From the NCBI GenBank assembly GCA_038216465.1, contig JBBQQC010000001.1:62001-126000 (forward strand): a DNA stretch of 64,000 nt, in the 5' to 3' direction. A model generated the notes under the pieces. The model did not search any database and had not been told where the DNA came from. It saw nothing but the letters and a program-made list of their open reading frames with translations. Shown here in pieces: positions 25,239 to 33,556 of this stretch. Source of the DNA: JACCZX01 sp038216465. GTDB lineage: Bacteria > Pseudomonadota > Gammaproteobacteria > Burkholderiales > Burkholderiaceae_F. The position numbers and the translations under genes are program-made. Each line of letters begins with the position of its first letter. The first letter of the stretch is position 1.

Positions 25239-27284
25239 TTAGTTTGAGCCCTTGTTGATAACTCGTATTACGGTCGCGACAACGTTATCGACCGTGAAGC
25301 CGAAATACTCGAACAGGTCCTTCGCCGGCGCCGATTCGCCGAAGCGATCGATGCCGATCACCGCACCGCGTGCGCGCACGTACTTCCACCAGAAATCCGT
25401 CACGCCCGCCTCGATCGCGATGCGTGGCGGCCCTTCCGGCAGCACCTGCGATTTGTAACTCGCGTCCTGCCGGTCAAACACCGTGGTCGACGGCATTGAC
25501 ACAACACGCACCGCGACATCCTGCCTCGCCAGCTCTTTCTGCGCGTCAATCGCAAGGCCAACTTCGGATCCAGTGGCAATCAGTACCGCCTGCGCGCGCT
25601 TGAACCCGCCCTGCGCTTCGCTGATCACGTAGGCGCCGCGGCGGATCAGCCCGGCGTCGGCCGACCCTGATACAAAAGGCAACGACTGGCGTGTAAACAG
25701 CAAACTGCTCGGACCATCGACTCGCTCGATCGCCGCCGCCCATGCGACCAGCGATTCGACGCTGTCAGCGGGACGCCACACATCCATGTGCGGAATCAGC
25801 CGCAAGCTCGACGCATGCTCGATCGCCTGATGCGTCGGCCCGTCTTCGCCCAGACCGATCGAGTCGTGCGTGAACACATAGATGACCCGCAGCTTCATCA
25901 GCGCGGCCATGCGCAACGCGTTGCGCGCGTAATCGGAAAACGTCAAAAACGTGCCGCCGAATGGCAGAAAGCCGCCGTGCGCCGATACCCCACTCAAAAT
26001 GGCGCACATGCCGAACTCTCGTACGCCGTAGTGAATGTAGCGGCCATCCAGCTGATCGGGCCCGAACGTGACCGCGTTGGCCCACTTAGTCAAGTTGCTG
26101 CCGGTGAGATCGGCGGAGCCGCCGAGAATCTCCGGCAGCGAGGGAACCAGCGCGTTCAACGCCTGCTGCGATGCCTTACGCGTGGCCACTGCTTCGCGCT
26201 TTTCAGCGGCGCCGGTGAGTGCCTTGTCGCGCGCCGCAAAGTAGGCCGCCGGCAATTCATTCTCGTATCGCCGCTCGAATTCGCCGGCTTCGCGTGGGTA
26301 GCGCTCCGAATACGCGTGGAAAAGCTGATTCCATTTGGCCTCGCGCTCGGCCCCAGCCTTGCGCGCGTCCCAAGCCGCATACACCTCTTGCGGCACCGTG
26401 AATGGCCCGTAAGGCCAACCGAGAGCGGCGCGAGTGGCCTTGACCTCTTCCGTGCCGAGCGCTTCGCCGTGCGCTTTCTCAGTGCCGGCGCGATTGGGCG
26501 AGCCCTTGCCGATAATTGTTTTCGCGACGATCAGCGTCGGCTGCTTCTTTTGTTTTTGCGCTTCGATCAGCGCGCGGTCGACCGCGTTGGCGTCGTTGCC
26601 ATCGATCGGACCGATCACGTGCCAGCCGTAGGCGTTAAACCTTTCTACGGTGTCGTCGGTGAACCAGCCTTTGACTTCGCCGTCGATTGAAATGCCGTTG
26701 TCATCATAGACGGCGATCAGCTTATTCAGCCGCCACGTCCCCGCGAGTGAAGCGGCTTCGTGCGAAATGCCTTCCATCAGGCAGCCATCGCCGACGAACA
26801 CATAGGTCAATTGATCGACGATATCGAACCCCGGGCGATTGAATTCCGCCGCCAGCAGTTTTTCGGCGAGCGCCATGCCGACCGCGTTGGCGAAGCCTTG
26901 GCCCAACGGCCCGGTGGTTGTCTCAATGCCCGGCGTCATCCCCCGCTCCGGGTGGCCGGGTGTACGACTGTGCAGTTGTCGGAATTTTTTCAATTCTTCG
27001 AGGGGCAGGTCGTAGCCGGTCAAATGAAGCAACGCGTACTGCAGCATCGAACCGTGACCATTTGACAGAACGAAACGGTCGCGATTGGCCCAGTGCGGAT
27101 TGGCGGGGTTGTGCGACAGATGCCGTCCCCACAGCGCGACGGCGATTTCGGCCATCCCCATCGGCATTCCTGGATGGCCTGAGTTGGCTTGTTGAACGGC
27201 GTCCATCGCCAGCGCGCGGATCGCGTTGGCCATCAGCGCCACCGGCATGTGTGACAACGCAAGCGGCGCGGAGACGTCGTTCAT
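25239..27284 (-). CDS. tkt: Transketolase
   Basis: Transketolase moves two-carbon units between sugar phosphates in the pentose phosphate pathway or the Calvin cycle, using thiamine diphosphate. ATG 27284 gives 681 residues; the open frame upstream is not family sequence. Visible features are A-N-S-G-H-P-G-M-P-M near residue 33, the ThDP site G-D-G-C-L-M-E-G-I-S-H-E near residue 163 and the E-D-G-P-T-H-Q motif near residue 480. It heads the tkt-gap pair and is divergent from the fused speD-speE gene with 423 bp between. Confidence 0.95.
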   Translation of the reverse strand: MNDVSAPLALSHMPVALMANAIRALAMDAVQQANSGHPGMPMGMAEIAVALWGRHLSHNPANPHWANRDRFVLSNGHGSMLQYALLHLTGYDLPLEELKKFRQLHSRTPGHPERGMTPGIETTTGPLGQGFANAVGMALAEKLLAAEFNRPGFDIVDQLTYVFVGDGCLMEGISHEAASLAGTWRLNKLIAVYDDNGISIDGEVKGWFTDDTVERFNAYGWHVIGPIDGNDANAVDRALIEAQKQKKQPTLIVAKTIIGKGSPNRAGTEKAHGEALGTEEVKATRAALGWPYGPFTVPQEVYAAWDARKAGAEREAKWNQLFHAYSERYPREAGEFERRYENELPAAYFAARDKALTGAAEKREAVATRKASQQALNALVPSLPEILGGSADLTGSNLTKWANAVTFGPDQLDGRYIHYGVREFGMCAILSGVSAHGGFLPFGGTFLTFSDYARNALRMAALMKLRVIYVFTHDSIGLGEDGPTHQAIEHASSLRLIPHMDVWRPADSVESLVAWAAAIERVDGPSSLLFTRQSLPFVSGSADAGLIRRGAYVISEAQGGFKRAQAVLIATGSEVGLAIDAQKELARQDVAVRVVSMPSTTVFDRQDASYKSQVLPEGPPRIAIEAGVTDFWWKYVRARGAVIGIDRFGESAPAKDLFEYFGFTVDNVVATVIRVINKGSN

Positions 27285-27707
27285 CGGTGTATTGCGAAAG
27301 CAGCAAATGGTATCAAAGCCGCAAAAGTGGTTCGGCGGGCGCGGTGCTTGCAATGCGACTTTCCGGCTCCACTTACACGCGTTGAGGCGTGAACGAAAAA
27401 CAGCGCGCCAGATGGTTAAATCGGCGGCGATTTCATATACTATTCGCCGCTTTTCCAAATTCGATCCGGAACCAAAAGGAAGCAACGGGCGCCAGACTTT
27501 GTGAGCAAATGAGCGCAGTTTCATTTGCGAACGAGCGAAGGCAACGAGCCGTTAGGCAGCACTCCCGCCAAAGCCAGCAGGGCAACTTGAGATTTTCTCG
27601 GGTTGCATGACTCGCACGCCGCGCCACAGCGCGCGAGTCCCGGATCGTGGGGTTGCGACGCAAGTCGCGCTTCAGGTCGATTAGGGCGGACCTGCTGGGG
27701 GACGAAG
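27285..27707. promoter_or_regulatory. Divergent tkt / speD-speE regulatory region with several palindromes
   Basis: No gene is seen in these 423 bp. A perfect 7-bp inverted repeat (GCGGCGA/TCGCCGC, 27424-27450) encloses a TATACT hexamer that could be a -10 for the plus strand, though a clear -35 is lacking. A perfect 8-bp repeat (GCAAATGA/TCATTTGC, spacer 8) lies at 27505-27528. Nearer speD, the leader can form two hairpins at 27609-27639 (GACTCGC arms) and 27654-27668 (GCGAC/GTCGC). These could be operator sites and an RNA leader controlling polyamine synthesis; I could not match them to a known riboswitch. Confidence 0.4.
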
Positions 27708-29015
27708 ATGAATGGCCTTCACCTGACTGGCGATCTGTTCGACTGCAGTTGCAATGCAGCGCTTTTTACGGATCTTGAGACACTTTCAAAAACGTGCCGC
27801 GACGCGACCGATAACTCTTCGCTGACTATCGTCGATCAGGCATGGCATCGATTTCCTGAGTGGAACGGCGAGGCCGGCGGTATCACCGGAACGCTTCTGC
27901 TCGCCGAGTCGCACCTGGCGATTCATACATGGCCAGAGCGCCGTGGCGTCACGCTCGACGTCTACGTCTGTAACTTTACCGATGACAACACGGGCAAGGC
28001 GGAGCAGTTGTTCGCAGCGTTGATGCTCGCTTTTCGCCCGAAGAGTCAGGTCGTTAACCGAATCACGCGCGGTGATCTTGCCGCAGATGCCGCTAGCGGC
28101 AGCGGCCAGGCGGCGAAGAGCGAGTTGATTTTCGACTGGCTCAATGCGAACTCTGGTTACGGCACGACGGCGACCGCGACACTGGCGCAAATCCAGTCGC
28201 CTTATCAGAAGGTCGAGGTATACGACACGCAGCAGTTCGGCAAACTCTTTCGGCTTGACGGTCGCATGATGACGTCCGAAGCCGACGAGTTTTTTTACCA
28301 CGAATGCATGACGCATCCGGCCGCGTTGGCGCATCCGAATCCCGAATCGATCCTGGTCATCGGTGGCGGCGATGGCGGCTCATCGGAAGAATTGCTCAAA
28401 CATCCAAGTGTCAAGCGTGTGGTGATGGCCGAGCTCGATCCGGTCGTTATAGACATCTCCAAAAAATGGCTCGGCTCGATCCATAACGGGGCGTTCGACG
28501 ACCCGCGGCTGGAGGTGAAAATCGGCGACGGCTTCGAGTTCGTGAAGTCGACCGCAGAGCGATTCGACATGATCGTTCTCGATCTCACCGATCCCGATAC
28601 GCCGGCGTTTCATCTGTACTCCGAACAGTTTTTCCGCATGTGCCAGCGCATCTTGCGGCCGGGCGGTATGCTGACACTGCACTTGGGCTCGCCGGTTTAT
28701 CAGGCCGACACTGTGCGGAAAAATGCAGCCACCCTGCGCAAGGTGTTTCGCCAGGTTGCACCGATGTCGTTGTTCGTGCCGCTGTACGGTTCACTCTGGT
28801 GTCTGGCGGTTGCGAGCGACACGATCGATCCGCGCGCCACTTCGGCCGAAACGATCGGTCAACGTATCAGCGAACGCAAAATTAGCGACTTGCGTTACTA
28901 CCATCCTGCATTGCATGCTGCTCTGTTCACGCTGCCCGCCTTTGTGCAGCATCAAGTGCTGCCGCAAGCAGCGGTGACAGAGGCGCCGAGGCTCGCCCAG
29001 TTGCAAGCCGCCTGA
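27708..29015 (+). CDS. Fused S-adenosylmethionine decarboxylase / spermidine synthase (SpeD-SpeE)
   Basis: ATG 27708 gives 435 residues. Residues 1-125 are a SpeD domain: the self-cleavage site is L-A-E-S-H with Ser68 becoming the pyruvoyl group, followed by H-T-W-P-E and Cys88. Residues from about 155 are a SpeE aminopropyltransferase. It has the SAM-type G-G-G-D-G-G loop (219-224), E-L-D-P near 242-245 and the catalytic D-L-T-D (292-295). The protein would decarboxylate AdoMet and use the product to aminopropylate putrescine, in one chain that must also self-cleave. The fusion is uninterrupted, with no frameshift or internal start signal that I can see. rsmE follows after 24 bp. Confidence 0.9.
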   Translation: MNGLHLTGDLFDCSCNAALFTDLETLSKTCRDATDNSSLTIVDQAWHRFPEWNGEAGGITGTLLLAESHLAIHTWPERRGVTLDVYVCNFTDDNTGKAEQLFAALMLAFRPKSQVVNRITRGDLAADAASGSGQAAKSELIFDWLNANSGYGTTATATLAQIQSPYQKVEVYDTQQFGKLFRLDGRMMTSEADEFFYHECMTHPAALAHPNPESILVIGGGDGGSSEELLKHPSVKRVVMAELDPVVIDISKKWLGSIHNGAFDDPRLEVKIGDGFEFVKSTAERFDMIVLDLTDPDTPAFHLYSEQFFRMCQRILRPGGMLTLHLGSPVYQADTVRKNAATLRKVFRQVAPMSLFVPLYGSLWCLAVASDTIDPRATSAETIGQRISERKISDLRYYHPALHAALFTLPAFVQHQVLPQAAVTEAPRLAQLQAA

Positions 29016-29039
29016 CTTTTGTATCAAGTGCGCTAAGAA

Positions 29040-29774
29040 ATGCGACCGGCGCGTTTTTTCATCGACGCGCCGCTTTTACCCAGTACTGAAGTCGAGTTAC
29101 CGCCGCGCATAGCGCATCACGCACTGCGCGTGCTGCGGCTGTCCAACGGTGAGCCCGTCGTCGTGTTCAATGGAACCGGCGGCGAGTTCAAGGCGCGGCT
29201 TGCGATCGATGGAAGCCGCACGATCGCAGCAATCGAAGCGTTCGACGCCGTCGAGCGCGAAACATCGTTGGCTATAACGCTGGTGCAAGCGTGGATCGCG
29301 GCCGACAAACTGGATTGGGTGGTGGAAAAGTCGGTCGAGCTCGGGGTCCACGCGATCGTGCTGGCCCCGGCGCAGCGCTCGCTGATTCGACTCGCAGGCG
29401 ATCGGCTGGCCAAACGAATCGAGCGCTTGCGCGAATTGATCGCGGGAGCATGCGCTCAATGCGGTCGCAATCGCGTTCCCCGCATCGAAGCCAGCTTGAC
29501 TCTTGCCGCCGCCTTGCAGACCGGGCGCGACAACGAGGCCCGCGGGATATTGCTTCAGCCGAACGCGGCGCTGCCGCTGGTGAAAGCAAGCACGGACAGG
29601 CGTCGAATGGCCCTAGCGGTCGGTCCCGAAGGGGGCTTCGACGACTCTGAGGTGGCACTTGCGACACGCTCCGGTTATCAGGCGCATCGGCTGGGGCCGC
29701 GCGTATTGCGTACCGAAACCGCAGGGCTTGCCGCGCTCGCGGCGCTGCAGGCGGTGGCCGGCGACTTTGCCTAG
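29040..29774 (+). CDS. rsmE: 16S rRNA (uracil-1498-N3)-methyltransferase
   Basis: RsmE methylates U1498 of 16S rRNA using AdoMet. The 244-residue product has an N-terminal PUA-like domain and a SPOUT methyltransferase domain with the knot motifs V-G-P-E-G-G-F near residue 196 and L-G-P-R-V-L-R-T-E-T-A near 220-230. The length is normal. It is convergent with maeB and their stop codons overlap by four bases. Confidence 0.94.
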   Translation: MRPARFFIDAPLLPSTEVELPPRIAHHALRVLRLSNGEPVVVFNGTGGEFKARLAIDGSRTIAAIEAFDAVERETSLAITLVQAWIAADKLDWVVEKSVELGVHAIVLAPAQRSLIRLAGDRLAKRIERLRELIAGACAQCGRNRVPRIEASLTLAAALQTGRDNEARGILLQPNAALPLVKASTDRRRMALAVGPEGGFDDSEVALATRSGYQAHRLGPRVLRTETAGLAALAALQAVAGDFA

Positions 29775-32098
29775 AGCAGTTCCGCCTGTCGCACCGCGTT
29801 TGCCTCGAGCACCGTCAGCGCCGTCATGTTGACGATGCGACGGACCGTTGCGGCCGGCGTCAGGATGTTCGCCGGCTTGGCCACACCGAGCAGCATCGGA
29901 CCGATGGCAATGTTGTTGCCCGCAGTCGCCTTCAATAGGTTGTATGAAATATTGGCCGCGTCGAGCGTCGGGCAGACGAGCAGGTTCGCATCTCCGGTGA
30001 GCGCGGAAAACGGCATGATCGACTTGCGAATCGCATGATCGACGGCGCCATCGGCATGCATCTCACCGTCGACTTCGAGATCGGGCGCCAGTTGACGAAT
30101 CAGTGCCAGCGCGCTGCGCATCTTTACTGCCGATGGTGCATTGCTCGAGCCAAAGTTCGAATGTGAGACGAGCGCAGCGCGCGGCGCAATCCCAAGGCGC
30201 CTCAGCTGCTCGGCAGCCAGCACGGTGATTTCGGCGACCTGCTCTGCGGTTGGATCGAGGTTAACCATCGTGTCGACCAATGCCAGCTGTCTTCCGGGCA
30301 CCATCAAGATGTTCATCGCAGCGTAAACGTTGGCGCCCGCGCGACGCCCGAGCACCTGGTCGATGTACGTCAGGTGCGGGCCGTGCGTGCCGAACGTGCC
30401 GCACAGCATGCCGTCGGACTCGCCCTTGTGCATCATCATCGCGCCGATCAGCGTGAGCCGACGCCGCATCTCGATCTTTGCGTACTGCTGCGTCACTCCT
30501 TTGCGCGCTGCGAGGCGGTGATACGTTTCCCAGTAGTCGCGATAGCGGCCATCGAATTCCGGATTGATCAGATCGAAATCGACCTCCGGCCGCATCCGCA
30601 ACCCGAAGCGTTCGAGGCGCTTGGCGATGACTGCCGGCCGCCCGATCAGAATCGGCTTGGCCAACTGCTCGTCGATCACGACCTGCACCGCGCGCAAGAC
30701 CCGTTCTTCCTCGCCCTCGGCAAAAACAATGCGCGATTTGCCACCGCCCGTATGTGCATTCTTCGCAATCGCGAAGATTGGCTTCATGAACGTGCCGGAG
30801 TGGTAGACAAACTGCTGCAGCTGATCGCGGTACGCCTGGATATCGTCGATCGGCCGCGTAGCAACGCCGCTTGCCATCGCCGCCTGCGCGACCGCCGGCG
30901 CGATGCGCGTAATCAACCGTGGATCGAATGGCTTTGGAATCAGGTACTCGGCGCCGAAGCTGACGTCGGCTACGCCGTAAGCCGACGCTACGATGTCGCT
31001 CTGCTCCTCACGGGCCAGGCCCGCCAGCGCGCGCACGGCGGCCGTTTCCATTGCGGTAGTAATCGTCGTGGCGCCAACATCAAGCGCGCCGCGAAAGATA
31101 AAGGGAAAGCAAAGGACATTGTTGACTTGGTTCACGTAATCGGAGCGACCGGTAGCGATGATTGCGTCGTCGCGCACCGCCTTGACCTGCTCGGGCATGA
31201 TCTCGGGCGTGGGATTCGCAAGCGCAAGAATCAGCGGACGCGCGGCCATTTTCTTGACCATCTCGGGCTTCAGCACGCCCGCCGCAGATAAGCCTACAAA
31301 GATATCGGCGCCTTCAATTACCTCGGATAGCGTGCGCATCGGTGTGGCTTGGGCGAAGCCAGCCTTGTCCTCATCCATCAACACCTTGCGGCCTCGATAG
31401 ACGACGCCTTCGATATCAGTCACCCAAATGTTTTCGCGCGGCACACCGAGTTCGACCAGCAGTTTCAGGCATGCGAGCGCCGCTGCACCCGCACCGCTCG
31501 TGACAAGCTTGACCTTCTTGACGTCCTTGCCGACGACGCTCAGGCCGTTCAACACCGCGGCGCCAACGATGATCGCGGTGCCATGCTGATCGTCGTGGAA
31601 TACCGGAATGTTCATCCGCTCGCGCAACTTGCGTTCGATGTAAAAGCATTCAGGCGCCTTGATGTCCTCCAGGTTGATTCCGCCAAACGTCGGCTCGAGC
31701 GCCGCGATGATTTCGATCAATTTGTCCGGATCGAGCTCGTTGACTTCGATGTCGAAAACATCAATGCCGGCAAACTTCTTGAACAGAACCGACTTGCCTT
31801 CCATAACCGGCTTGGCGGCGAGCGGGCCGATCGCGCCCAGCCCAAGCACGGCAGTGCCGTTGGTGACGACGCCGACCAGGTTGCCGCGCGCGGTATAGCG
31901 AAACGCCGCCGACGGATCAGCGTGAATCGCTTCACATGCGGCGGCAACGCCCGGTGAATAAGCCAGCGCGAGATCGCGCTGATTCACCAGCTGCTTGGTT
32001 GGTGTTACCGAAATTTTCCCTGGTGTCGGCTTTTCGTGATACTCGAGCGCGGCTCTTTTCAGATCGCGCTTTTGTTCTTCGTGATCGGCGGTCGACAT
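29771..32098 (-). CDS. maeB: NADP-dependent malic enzyme with C-terminal phosphotransacetylase-like domain
   Basis: MaeB decarboxylates malate to pyruvate and supplies NADPH. The 775-residue product has the malic domain (about 1-400, with A-Y-S-P-G-V-A, V-F-H-D-D-Q-H-G-T-A near 165 and an NADP-binding Rossmann part). It is followed by a phosphotransacetylase-like domain (about 430-775) that in the family is regulatory rather than catalytic. The length and two-domain build are standard. It lies 81 bp downstream of the lytic transglycosylase gene and may share its transcript. Confidence 0.95.
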   Translation of the reverse strand: MSTADHEEQKRDLKRAALEYHEKPTPGKISVTPTKQLVNQRDLALAYSPGVAAACEAIHADPSAAFRYTARGNLVGVVTNGTAVLGLGAIGPLAAKPVMEGKSVLFKKFAGIDVFDIEVNELDPDKLIEIIAALEPTFGGINLEDIKAPECFYIERKLRERMNIPVFHDDQHGTAIIVGAAVLNGLSVVGKDVKKVKLVTSGAGAAALACLKLLVELGVPRENIWVTDIEGVVYRGRKVLMDEDKAGFAQATPMRTLSEVIEGADIFVGLSAAGVLKPEMVKKMAARPLILALANPTPEIMPEQVKAVRDDAIIATGRSDYVNQVNNVLCFPFIFRGALDVGATTITTAMETAAVRALAGLAREEQSDIVASAYGVADVSFGAEYLIPKPFDPRLITRIAPAVAQAAMASGVATRPIDDIQAYRDQLQQFVYHSGTFMKPIFAIAKNAHTGGGKSRIVFAEGEEERVLRAVQVVIDEQLAKPILIGRPAVIAKRLERFGLRMRPEVDFDLINPEFDGRYRDYWETYHRLAARKGVTQQYAKIEMRRRLTLIGAMMMHKGESDGMLCGTFGTHGPHLTYIDQVLGRRAGANVYAAMNILMVPGRQLALVDTMVNLDPTAEQVAEITVLAAEQLRRLGIAPRAALVSHSNFGSSNAPSAVKMRSALALIRQLAPDLEVDGEMHADGAVDHAIRKSIMPFSALTGDANLLVCPTLDAANISYNLLKATAGNNIAIGPMLLGVAKPANILTPAATVRRIVNMTALTVLEANAVRQAELL

Positions 32099-32140
32099 GG
32101 CAGAACATGGACAAAGCGGCTGGGATTCAATTATCCCCGC

Positions 32141-32158
32141 GCGGCGCTACCGCGCCGC
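32141..32158 (-). other. 7-bp GC hairpin between the lytic transglycosylase gene and maeB
   Basis: Arms GCGGCGC and GCGCCGC are perfect with a four-base loop TACC. It lies 22 bp after the transglycosylase stop and 43 bp before the maeB ATG. There is no U-tract. It may separate expression of the two genes or be a weak terminator. Confidence 0.35.
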
Positions 32159-32179
32159 AACCTACTTTATTACCGACGG

Positions 32180-33094
32180 CTAGACGGAGTGTTCCGGTCG
32201 AGCAGGAACGTGTTGCGATTCGCTCGTCGTCCCAGGTGTAGACGGTTCGGACGAGGCGCCGAGGTCCGCATTCACCGGAAGCGCAACCGCTTTGGGCTCT
32301 GTCGGTGCAGGCGCCGCGGCAGCGCGAATCGCCGCAGAAATTGCGGCCTCGACCTTGCCGGACGCTGCCAGTTCCAGGCGCGCGCGCTCCCCGAGGACGC
32401 GCAAGCTGTAACCCCCGTCATCCGGCATGTTGCCGGCGCCGACGTAAAGCTGCAGGCCGCGCTCAACTGAGCCACCGCGCGAAATTAGCTCGTGCAGTAT
32501 CGAAGAGCCCACCTTCATATTGGCCACCGGATCAAGTGCGGCCATTTCGCCGCCGTGCGGCTCGAAGCGCTGTGCATGGACGCGCGTCATCACCTGCATC
32601 AGGCCTTGTGCCCCTACCGCGCTTTCGGCAAACGGATTGAGGCTCGATTCGATCGCCACCACCGACAGAATTAGCAGAGGATCCAGGTTTTTTTCGCGGC
32701 CGATTTGAAACGCAGTGGACACCAGCATCCGAACGGCGCCGTCGGCAACCCGGTAACGGCGCGCCAAGTACTGAGCGACGCGCTTTTGCTGCGGATCATC
32801 GACGGCGCTGCGCCCTGGTTCCCCGGCGGTCGCGGCAGCGGGATCGACCTCGGCCGCCGCGCCCGCATCGCGTTCTCCCCCGGTAAGCCGCGCTTCCAGC
32901 AACGACCGCGCGTCTTCGCTGCCGGTCAACACGCCTGCACAAAGCAATACAGCGCAGCCAATAACCATCACCAAAAGCCGGGCAGTCGATAGAGCACCCT
33001 CTCCGATATCACGGGCGAATGTAAGCGCCCCGTTGGTTGCCACCGGGCCGATCGCCGCGATCTTGCGCAGCGCATAATCAGAAACGTTTGCCAA
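32180..33094 (-). CDS. Membrane-anchored lytic transglycosylase (SLT-type)
   Basis: The start is set by an AAGGAGG ribosome site (33101-33107) six bases before TTG 33094, giving 304 residues; the GTG at 33142 would put that site inside the coding region. One membrane helix (about 41-57) places the rest in the periplasm. The SLT domain (about 112-235) has the catalytic Glu149 in A-I-E-S-S-L-N-P, then A-V-G-A-Q-G-L-M-Q-V-M and a late L-Q-L-Y-V-G-A-G-N. It would cleave peptidoglycan with anhydromuramic acid formation. The N-terminal and C-terminal regions are low-complexity. A structured leader lies upstream at 33198-33300. Confidence 0.85.
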   Translation of the reverse strand: MANVSDYALRKIAAIGPVATNGALTFARDIGEGALSTARLLVMVIGCAVLLCAGVLTGSEDARSLLEARLTGGERDAGAAAEVDPAAATAGEPGRSAVDDPQQKRVAQYLARRYRVADGAVRMLVSTAFQIGREKNLDPLLILSVVAIESSLNPFAESAVGAQGLMQVMTRVHAQRFEPHGGEMAALDPVANMKVGSSILHELISRGGSVERGLQLYVGAGNMPDDGGYSLRVLGERARLELAASGKVEAAISAAIRAAAAPAPTEPKAVALPVNADLGASSEPSTPGTTSESQHVPARPEHSV

Positions 33095-33556
33095 CTCGTA
33101 CCTCCTTATGCCGATCGCGCGCGGAACCTTCGGGGTTGCCACTCACAGGTTGGGCCATGGTCCGGATCGCTCATTCCGCCGGCCATTCAACGCATCCTCC
33201 GGCTCGAAACACCTGCCAGCCATCGCTTGATGGCGAGCGTCTCTGTCTTCCAGCAAAGCTGAGACCTACTTGCTGGGTGCTCCTTCTTCGACACCTCCGG
33301 CACCGTATGTTGCATTGCACGCGTGACAGGGGATGACCAAACGGGTGGCCCGATTTTAGGGGCACGTGGAGCCCGGTCAAGGCGCTATTCCGATACAAAC
33401 GAATCGGAATTTTCACTACCCATCCCGGGGTGTTTTTAAAACTTGCGGTATGAGCTCGTAAATCCTTAACAATCAAGTGCTTATCGCTGAGCAAAACATC
33501 CGATGTTTGTACTCACTCACCAAACCTGCCGCTGGTCGTAACTAGAGGCCACGCGT
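33095..33556. promoter_or_regulatory. Divergent intergenic region between the lytic transglycosylase gene and ubiD
   Basis: These 462 bp hold no credible gene. Besides the structured leader on the minus strand (33198-33300), there are two clean palindromes on the ubiD side. One has arms ATTCCGAT/ATCGGAAT with an eight-base spacer (33387-33410). The other has AAACATC/GATGTTT around one base (33494-33508), about 50 bp before the ubiD ATG. They are candidates for regulator binding sites; I do not recognise the regulators. Confidence 0.4.
33198..33300 (-). ncRNA. Possible structured 5' leader (riboswitch-like) of the lytic transglycosylase gene
   Basis: An outer partial pairing (33201-33210 with 33286-33295) encloses two hairpins: GCCATC/GATGGC with a four-base loop (33219-33234) and CCAGCAA/TTGCTGG with a 13-base loop (33250-33276). 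A second pairing, GTCTC (33239-33243) with GAGAC (33261-33265), is incompatible with the CCAGCAA hairpin, so two alternative folds exist. Some short blocks recall glycine aptamers, but core positions do not match and I make no class assignment. It ends about 100 bases before the gene start. Confidence 0.35.

Noticed and set aside
33198..33300. Assignment of the leader as a glycine riboswitch
   Set aside because: Only short blocks (TCTCAG and GACAGAG) agree, and the order and core of the aptamer do not fit. It is reported as an unclassified structured leader.
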